This document shows, piece by piece, positions 59,753-64,000 of a DNA stretch of 64,000 nt. Numbering within the stretch: position 1 is the first letter of the stretch; each line of letters starts with the position of its first letter. Source of the stretch: Lumbricus terrestris (Eukaryota; Annelida; Clitellata; Crassiclitellata; Lumbricidae); contig OX457052.1 in NCBI GenBank assembly GCA_949752735.1, positions 16,802,649-16,866,648 on the forward strand, written 5' to 3'. Under the pieces are notes generated by a model that had not been told where the DNA came from, did not search any database, and was given only the letters and a program-made list of their open reading frames with translations. Position numbers and translations under genes: made by a program.

Positions 59753-59846
59753 CCTTTCTCTCTCTCAATCTTTCTCTCTCTCTCTCTCTGCCTACATATA
59801 CGTACATGTACCTGTGACGATGGAGCCGTTCGTTCATCTTCTTCAT
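49847..59846 (-). CDS. Large coiled-coil protein, UACA/RAI14/ANKRD24-like C-terminus (5' part outside the model)
   Basis: Exons 59846-59812, 57658-57395, 56838-52735, 50980-50915 and 49924-49847 join in phase to about 1514 residues. The 4104-base exon is unusually long. Its first 240 residues are heptad-rich coiled coil ([20 protein letters not shown]). The middle is Ser/Arg/Lys-rich with further coiled-coil stretches. Residues about 946-1126 of that exon are degenerate 10-14-residue repeats of the type [11 protein letters not shown], and a 29-residue polyglutamine follows at 1286-1314. The last two exons encode [20 protein letters not shown] and [20 protein letters not shown], matching the pattern YRxHLLxAxQGxMDxxV at the end of UACA, RAI14 (ankycorbin) and ANKRD24, which carry N-terminal ankyrin repeats and act at the actin cytoskeleton. 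No ankyrin repeats are visible here; they would lie upstream. The family assignment rests on about 45 residues. Confidence 0.7.
50043..50245 (+). mobile_element. tRNA-derived SINE (family B)
   Basis: The head GGGGCGCGGTGGTGTAGTGG contains a box A, and box B is AGGTTCGAATCCACC. The body has GACCTTGGGCAAGTCCTTCA and CGAAGTTTCACGCCGAAGCG in complement, and the tail is GGGGCGCTATAGCAAGTGCA. It has the family B structure in plus orientation. Confidence 0.88.
50394..50571. mobile_element. 178-bp hAT-type miniature element, family 2 copy 2
   Basis: Ends CAGTGCCCAAAGTG and CACTTTAAGCCCTG, with exact 8-bp duplication CGTAGGCC at 50386-50393 and 50572-50579. An internal 36-base segment (AAGTGCCTGGACGCCCCTTA) is doubled relative to simple expectation. 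Confidence 0.93.
51108..51313 (+). mobile_element. 206-bp hAT-type miniature element, copy 2
   Basis: Ends CAGGGCTTTTTTAATGTGC and CCTTAAAAATAGCCCTG. The 8-bp duplication CAATATCG is exact at 51100-51107 and 51314-51321. It has the same length as the copy at 34693, in opposite orientation. Confidence 0.94.
51529..52336 (+). mobile_element. Mariner element with internally deleted transposase
   Basis: It is 808 bp, flanked by TA. Inverted ends are CAGGGTGGCCCATAAAAAGT and ACTTTTTATGGGCCACCCTG. A start at 51721 opens an N-terminal helix-turn-helix piece ([17 protein letters not shown]) that stops near 51824. The catalytic C-terminal piece follows, with QQDGAPSHT and WPPNSPDLN, ending GGHIEFDF at 52219. 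The first catalytic Asp region is deleted. It lies in an intron of the coiled-coil gene. Confidence 0.93.
52664..52719. repeat. (CA)n microsatellite beside a splice donor
   Basis: About 27 CA units lie 15 bases downstream (minus strand) of the donor CAG/GTAAGA at 52735/52734. The cysteine/valine frame that seems to extend the long exon is this repeat read as protein. Confidence 0.95.
52897..52983 (-). repeat. Pure (CAG)29 encoding polyglutamine
   Basis: Twenty-nine uninterrupted CAG codons lie between a TAC codon and CAT codon of the coiled-coil gene, giving a 29-residue Gln tract flanked by HLY and HSSRKS. All codons are CAG; no CAA interruptions exist. Confidence 0.97.
53460..53990 (-). 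repeat. Coding minisatellite, [15 protein letters not shown] repeats
   Basis: Roughly fifteen degenerate 30-42-base units (plus-strand theme CCTTTTGAGGACACAGGCTG, then TCCTGTACTGATT) stay in one frame through the long exon, encoding alternating long ([11 protein letters not shown]) and short (ISTGHPASS) units rich in Ser, Thr and Gly. Confidence 0.92.
56872..57075. repeat. 15-bp minisatellite in coiled-coil gene intron
   Basis: Copies of CAGAACATTGTCATCA and variants (CAGAATATGTCGT, CATAAGAACATTG), with a longer 57-bp higher-order unit repeated twice at 56884-56990. It starts about 30 bases upstream (minus strand) of the long exon's acceptor. Confidence 0.92.
57745..58410. mobile_element. 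Foldback element with minisatellite arms
   Basis: The left arm (57765-57920) is a tandem of 15-16-bp units such as TTCATCCCCGGACG and TTCATCCAGTGGACG. The right arm (58236-58395) is the same repeat in the opposite direction (GGGGATGAACCGTCC, ACTGGATGAAACGTCC). They are separated by about 315 bases of ordinary sequence. Both outer borders approach a CCCATGG motif (57750, 58403). Confidence 0.85.
58740..58900 (+). mobile_element. Possible hAT-type remnant
   Basis: AAGGGCGGATACAGAAATTTTC followed by a G-rich stretch resembles the left end of hAT elements with CAGGGGCGGATCCAG ends. ATCCGCC at 58888-58894 may be a right-end remnant. No target duplication was found, so this is weak. Confidence 0.3.
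58955..59075 (+). mobile_element. LINE 3' tail
   Basis: CTTTCGCACTGGGAGCGCCTCTGATTGG...GGCGCTTTATAAATTTATAG with final ATACAATACAATA is nearly identical to the end of the fragment at 16575-16745. Only the last 120 bases of the element are present. Confidence 0.8.
59393..59790. repeat. (CTGT)n/(CT)n simple-repeat tract
   Basis: CTGTCTGTCTCTGTCTCT-type sequence, with several block changes, forms about 400 bases of pyrimidine/G repeat ending 20 bases before the 35-base coding exon at 59812-59846. The long Leu/Ser/Val/Cys frames in it are artefacts. Confidence 0.97.
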
Positions 59847-60984
59847 CTGTCAAAGAAAAGAACAGCAATCTGTATTTTACACACGAAATCATCACACGGT
59901 AAATTAACTCAACTTCTCCGCAGTCGGTTGCTTTTGATGCTAATGATTCGAGCGGATGTAGATGGGTGTCACCCATCACTCCCAGCAGGTTAAATTAAGC
60001 AACGTCTTGCACTTCTTTCTCGCAGTATGAGATACCACATGCGCAGTGATACCACATGCGCAGTGATACCACATGTGCAAAGACGTCAGACTGGAGTCTT
60101 TTTCTGTCAAGGTCGAACCTATTATATTTCTTTTCCTCCTGTCATTTTTCGTCCGTCTGTAGCCTACACTTGTTTGTATGTCTGACTGTTTGCCTTGGTT
60201 CATGGCACATGGAAACTATAGCTGTTAGGATGTTGCCTTCATGCAGTAGCGCGGCGTGAAATATCTTACCACTGTCTGTTCTGGCGGCATTTTAAAGTCA
60301 GAAAAACGATGTGCAGAAATGCATCTAATTAGATGCATTTCGTTTTTCTTACTTTAAAATGCTACCATAATTATTCAAATATAATCAAATCTCATGATTT
60401 ATTTAGTGCCTCTAATACATAATGCACACGGTATCAATCGTAATCAATTATAGTCATCGTTCGTGATAGAATCTAGGTTCAAAGTTAATAGGTCAGAGAA
60501 AAGTGGTCAAGACGAAGCGTTCGTATAATAAGTTGCATCAAGCAGATGGGCTTTAAGTTTTAAATCTCATCAAGAATTCATGTCCGACTCATTTGATCAT
60601 TTACATATACAATTCTCAACACAAACGACCTGCTCCTTAGCAGCCACTCTGCCCCTTGGACTCTCAGGCAACCGGATCTGGACCCCTCATGAATTCCCGT
60701 TGGAAAATAAAGCCCGTGAATAAGCTGGTGCCCTACGCTTGGCTTTCGAGTGGCGCTTTACAGGTTTCGAGATCACGATTACGAAGGTTAGTGTCACTGA
60801 CTATCAAAATCTAGGGTTTTAAATCTAGTTTTAATAGGGAACTTTATGCTCAGAGGCCTTTGGGTGATCAATATTAGAATGAGCTAGGACCTAAAACAAA
60901 TGTAGCTGAGATTCGTTTAAAGATTATATTATAATAAAACAATATCAAACAGTAAAATACAATCAATAATCCTATCTACTTATT
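59847..60984. other. Spacer or intron upstream of the coiled-coil exons
   Basis: Further 5' exons of the coiled-coil gene are expected upstream but none could be supported. Visible are three copies of TGATACCACATG(C/T)GCA at 60030-60080 and the hairpin at 60287-60362. The rest shows nothing. Confidence 0.4.
60287..60362. repeat. 76-bp hairpin with inner palindrome
   Basis: Outer arms 60287-60309 and 60340-60362 (GCATTTTAAAGT, AGAAAAACGA) pair with one mismatch in 23. An inner perfect 24-base palindrome, 60317-60340, centres on TCTAATTAGA and shares one base with the right arm. Confidence 0.93.
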
Positions 60985-61845
60985 TGTGGCGTATTATCTA
61001 ATAATATTATAACTTGTTTCTTAACTTCCACGTTGGACTTCTCCAGCGTAGATGTAGAAGTTCTTCAGTTCGTATGGATTGGAATGAAGGTTCGAAGAGG
61101 AAGGAAGGTCACCTTCTTCTTGCTTGCCGTCGTTTCCAATTCTCTTCTGTAGCTGCGTAGACGGAGAATGCTGTAGTTGGGCACAGCACTCTGTAGTTTC
61201 GTCCGCCTCGTTGATTCTTCACAAGCAACGGTAGCTTCTCGTCGCTTGTACGTCCTTTCGGTCTCGTCTTGTGGTCGTTTCGCCCCTTTCTTCTGCCGTC
61301 GAACTCCAATCGCAATTGCAGTTCCGAATCGACCTTCTCCCGATGTCGAATCGCAGTTCACTCGCAAGTGTCACATCAAACTTCGCAAAGTTTCGTTCGA
61401 CACGCCCTGGTATCTCTGTTCCCAAGGACTTATAGTCTCACCAGTGGGACAGGCCGACAGCGTGTCGCCTTCCACACCCAATTCACCGTCAGATCTTCTG
61501 AATTACCGACGAGAACGCCACGTTTGACTAATGGCCGTTCTCGCTCAGAAATCTACGTCTTCTTCCTTCGCCATCTTTTCGCTGTCTAGCTTTATCGTCT
61601 GCCGTTGTTGCCGTCTGCTCAAGTTTGACGCTGCTTTCCGCCCTCCGTTGTATTTCAATAATTGATGTAGCGCGTATTCAAGAATTGTTATAGCGCTATT
61701 ATTATTATCTAACTTAATGCCACAAGTAATATTAATTATAATCTACAATACGCCACATATTGTCTAGCTTAATTCTTACCTATTTAATACTTATACAATG
61801 CATCATTTAATAGGTTTGTTTGATAAGAAGCATTCTACCGCTACA
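60985..61845 (-). mobile_element. 3' LTR of a Ty3/gypsy retroelement
   Basis: On the minus strand it starts TGTAGCGG and ends CGCCACA, a TG...CA structure with a 7-base imperfect inverted end (TGTAGCG/TGTGGCG). A purine-rich tract, TGAAGGAGGGGCATT (61860-61846), immediately precedes it, as expected of a polypurine tract. The other LTR lies outside the window, so the length of 861 is provisional. Confidence 0.65.
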
Positions 61846-62002
61846 AATGCCCCTCCTTCAAAAGACTGTTTACAGGCTTTAACAAACTCACCTACTTAAC
61901 AAACTAACCTAGTAAACTAATTCACTTACTATACACGACATGACAATTAATACACTTTACTCACTGGCTTACACTTCTTCATTTACTTTATCTCAACTTA
62001 TA

Positions 62003-62881
62003 CTACACAATCCCTCTACTTAAATAGTCGGACATAACATTTTTGGACCCTTTAATATATCTAATGTTAAAGGAATAGTTTTGGAGTGCCAAACTCCATC
62101 TCATCACCCTTGCATTTTTCATTCGACCCTCTTTCATATATTGCAATCCGCAATGGTCTGTCTCAATTGTAAATGTCTTTCCACAAAGATATCGGTCGAA
62201 CCTGCTTATACCCCACATGATTGCTAAGCACTCTCTCTCTTCCACAGAATATCTTCTCTCTCGCTCTAACAGCTTCCTGCTCGCATACGCTATGGGATGA
62301 TTCGTCCCCTCGTACTGCTGCATTATCACACATCCGATTCCACTCCCACTTGCATCAGTTTGTAGGATGAAATCCTTCTCTAAATTTGGAAGTCTCAGAA
62401 TTGGTTCTTTTGCCAATTCGTTTTTTAACTTTGTAAAGCTATCCTCCAGCTCTTCATTCCATTCTACTATTCCAGGTGCTATCTTCTTCGTTAAGTCACT
62501 TAACGGTGCCATGATTTCCGCACAGTGTGGTATGAATTTCCGATAATAGTTTATCGCTCCAAGAAAACTCCTGACTTGTTTCTTCGTCTTTGGACGTGGC
62601 ATGTCTACTATTTTATCCACTGATTTCTCCTTTGGACTTATGTCATCCTTGTTCAACGTATGTCCCAAAAAGTCAATCTTCTCATATCCTATTGAACACT
62701 TCTTCGGCTTCAATGTCAAATTCGCTTGTCTCACTCTTTCGAAAAATATCTCCAATGTCTTCAAATGTTCTCTCCATCCTTTATTATGCGCTAGAATGTC
62801 GTCGACATAACTTTCAAGATTTTCTGTTCCTTGAAGAATCTTCCTGATTAAACGGTTGTAACTTGACGCACTATTGATCAA
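62003..62881 (-). pseudogene. Ty3/gypsy reverse transcriptase-RNase H fragment
   Basis: A 292-codon frame. It contains the RT catalytic motif YVDD, then FLGH, the block KKQVRSFLGAINYYRKFIP of the thumb, and the RNase H segment opening LQTDASGSGIGCVIMQ and ending near TDHCGLQYM and NVMSDYLSR. The N-terminal RT (first catalytic Asp) is absent, with an in-frame stop just upstream of the FGL motif. No integrase follows: the polypurine tract comes 140 bases after the stop. It is a defective copy. Confidence 0.93.
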
Positions 62882-63359
62882 TCCAAAAGTGCTTCACATT
62901 GCCTCGACTCACTTAACTCACTATTATTATTAACTTAGTTCTACTTATTATATATGTGTTACCTTCTCAACACATGGCATTCATCTATCCTATTTCTCAC
63001 AATGAATGACCTTTGTCATTTCACGAACATCTCATTATCTTAACTATGTAATACCCACAGTACTTAGCTCACTGAATATAGTATTTCCTCTTAAATACTT
63101 TCTCATCACTCAACTGTTTTTCTATTTATCTAAGTGACTCACCATTACACTCAGATACTATGGTCAAATCAATCTCATCCTAGTCCTTAACTACTACACA
63201 ACTACAATAATTTTACTACTACCTCACTTGATCCTAAAATTCACCTTATCACTTAACATAACTCACTGAACTACTTAAAATAAGCAACTCAACTTCACTT
63301 GTCTCATTCTGTATTCTATTTACACTCACTCTTGATTAAATATTCTCCACAAGCTTCTG
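62882..63359. other. Non-coding part of the retroelement
   Basis: AT-rich, with many ACTCA and CTTA motifs and no frame of note. In a complete element protease and the N-terminal half of RT would be here, so this is the site of decay or replacement. Confidence 0.5.
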
Positions 63360-64000
63360 TCAGCTTCTATCTACAGCATCTTTTCTCCTGCTTTGATAGT
63401 TCCTCCTTTCCACCTCTAATAATCTACCGGTATCTCTTTTCACCTTCTTGTACAAATTCAACGTGATGCCATTTTTTGTTTCTAGTTCATCTGTGTGTTC
63501 CTCTTCAACACTCAATGCATCTGCATCAACATCAGATTTCCACTTAACATCTTCTGTTTCATTTTGTTTACTGACATACGAGTCCAGTATCTCTTCTTCC
63601 TCATTTTCTCCTACTTTTCCATCATGTACATCTGCCGAAATGCATGCCACTGTCTCGACATCTTGCATTTCTCCACATTCTCTTTTGTAGTCTTCACTAC
63701 TTTTCCACTTTTCAACATTACTGTTAGGACATGACCATTCTCTGTCATTCCATAACCTACTTTTCCATTTACTCGTATAATTGTATCCTCTACAATTCTC
63801 ATTCTGTCTTCTTCCAGAATTATCGCCTTGTTCTCTTCTGTACCATGGTCTATTGTTCCAATGGTTTCTCCGACTTCTATTCTCATCTCCTCCACTTCTA
63901 AATCTCCAATTTAAATCATTAGGTCTATCATACCTAACTCCATAATTACCATTAGACTCTCTCGTCACATGTCTATAGTTTTTCCAATTACACCTGTTTG
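63360..64000 (-). pseudogene. Gag-like reading frame of the retroelement (runs off the window)
   Basis: The minus-strand frame is open from the window edge to a stop at 63360. It is very rich in Arg, Asn and Trp in the first 70 residues (RRNHWNNRPWYRREQGDN), then acidic (GENEEEEILD). The basic part fits a nucleic-acid-binding gag region, but no clear zinc knuckle is seen, so the assignment depends on position upstream of the RT fragment. Confidence 0.55.

Noticed and set aside
49847..59846. CEP290 or another centrosomal coiled-coil protein
   Set aside because: Coiled-coil composition alone suggested it, but no specific CEP290 block could be matched, and the C-terminal module fits UACA/RAI14/ANKRD24.
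59376..59993. 200-residue Ser/Leu/Val/Cys-rich frame
   Set aside because: It is a translation of CTGT/CT repeats, with no start context or protein-like composition.

Overview
This is intron-rich animal nuclear DNA. The single-copy genes have many short coding exons with GT/AG borders, separated by introns of a few hundred bases to about 5 kb. Introns and spacers are filled with SINEs, LINE tails, mariner and hAT miniature elements, foldback elements and simple repeats. The proteins are clearly metazoan. I cannot name the species; a marine invertebrate, perhaps a deuterostome, is a weak guess from the kinds of repeats present.

Layout. (1) Peflin, a penta-EF-hand protein, minus strand, 1271-4209. 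(2) Head-to-head with it, POP5 (RNase P/MRP subunit), plus, 5509-8697. (3) An unrecognised 450-residue single-exon ORF, plus, 11672-13024. (4) An hnRNP K orthologue with three KH domains in 13 coding exons, minus, 14660-23700. (5) Head-to-head with it, ELP3 (catalytic subunit of Elongator), plus, 17 coding exons, 25376-39612. (6) Tail-to-tail with ELP3, a four-pass claudin/PMP22-like membrane protein, minus, 39990-44204, with two interchangeable last exons. (7) A repeat-dense stretch, 44.2-49.8 kb, with nested transposons and a long hairpin. (8) A very large coiled-coil protein, minus, 49847 to at least 59846, whose C-terminus resembles the UACA/RAI14/ANKRD24 family. (9) A Ty3/gypsy retroelement, minus, from an LTR at 60985 to the window edge.

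The named genes are housekeeping genes and do not form a pathway together: POP5 and ELP3 act in tRNA maturation and modification, hnRNP K binds RNA, and peflin is a calcium-responsive adaptor. The two divergent pairs probably share promoter regions. The convergent pair ELP3/claudin-like has overlapping poly(A) signals.

I found no obviously new multi-gene system. The most unusual observations are: a second, phase-matched exon repeating the Fe-S cluster motif of ELP3; duplicated candidate first coding exons in POP5; duplicated terminal exons in the claudin-like gene; a 2-base frame break in KH2 of an otherwise perfect hnRNP K; a CAG-29 tract and coding minisatellite in the coiled-coil protein; several hAT-type miniature elements with intact 8-bp target duplications, one 19 bases from an ELP3 exon; and a near-perfect hairpin at 48.3 kb. 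All exon models were built by eye from splice sites, phase and family resemblance.
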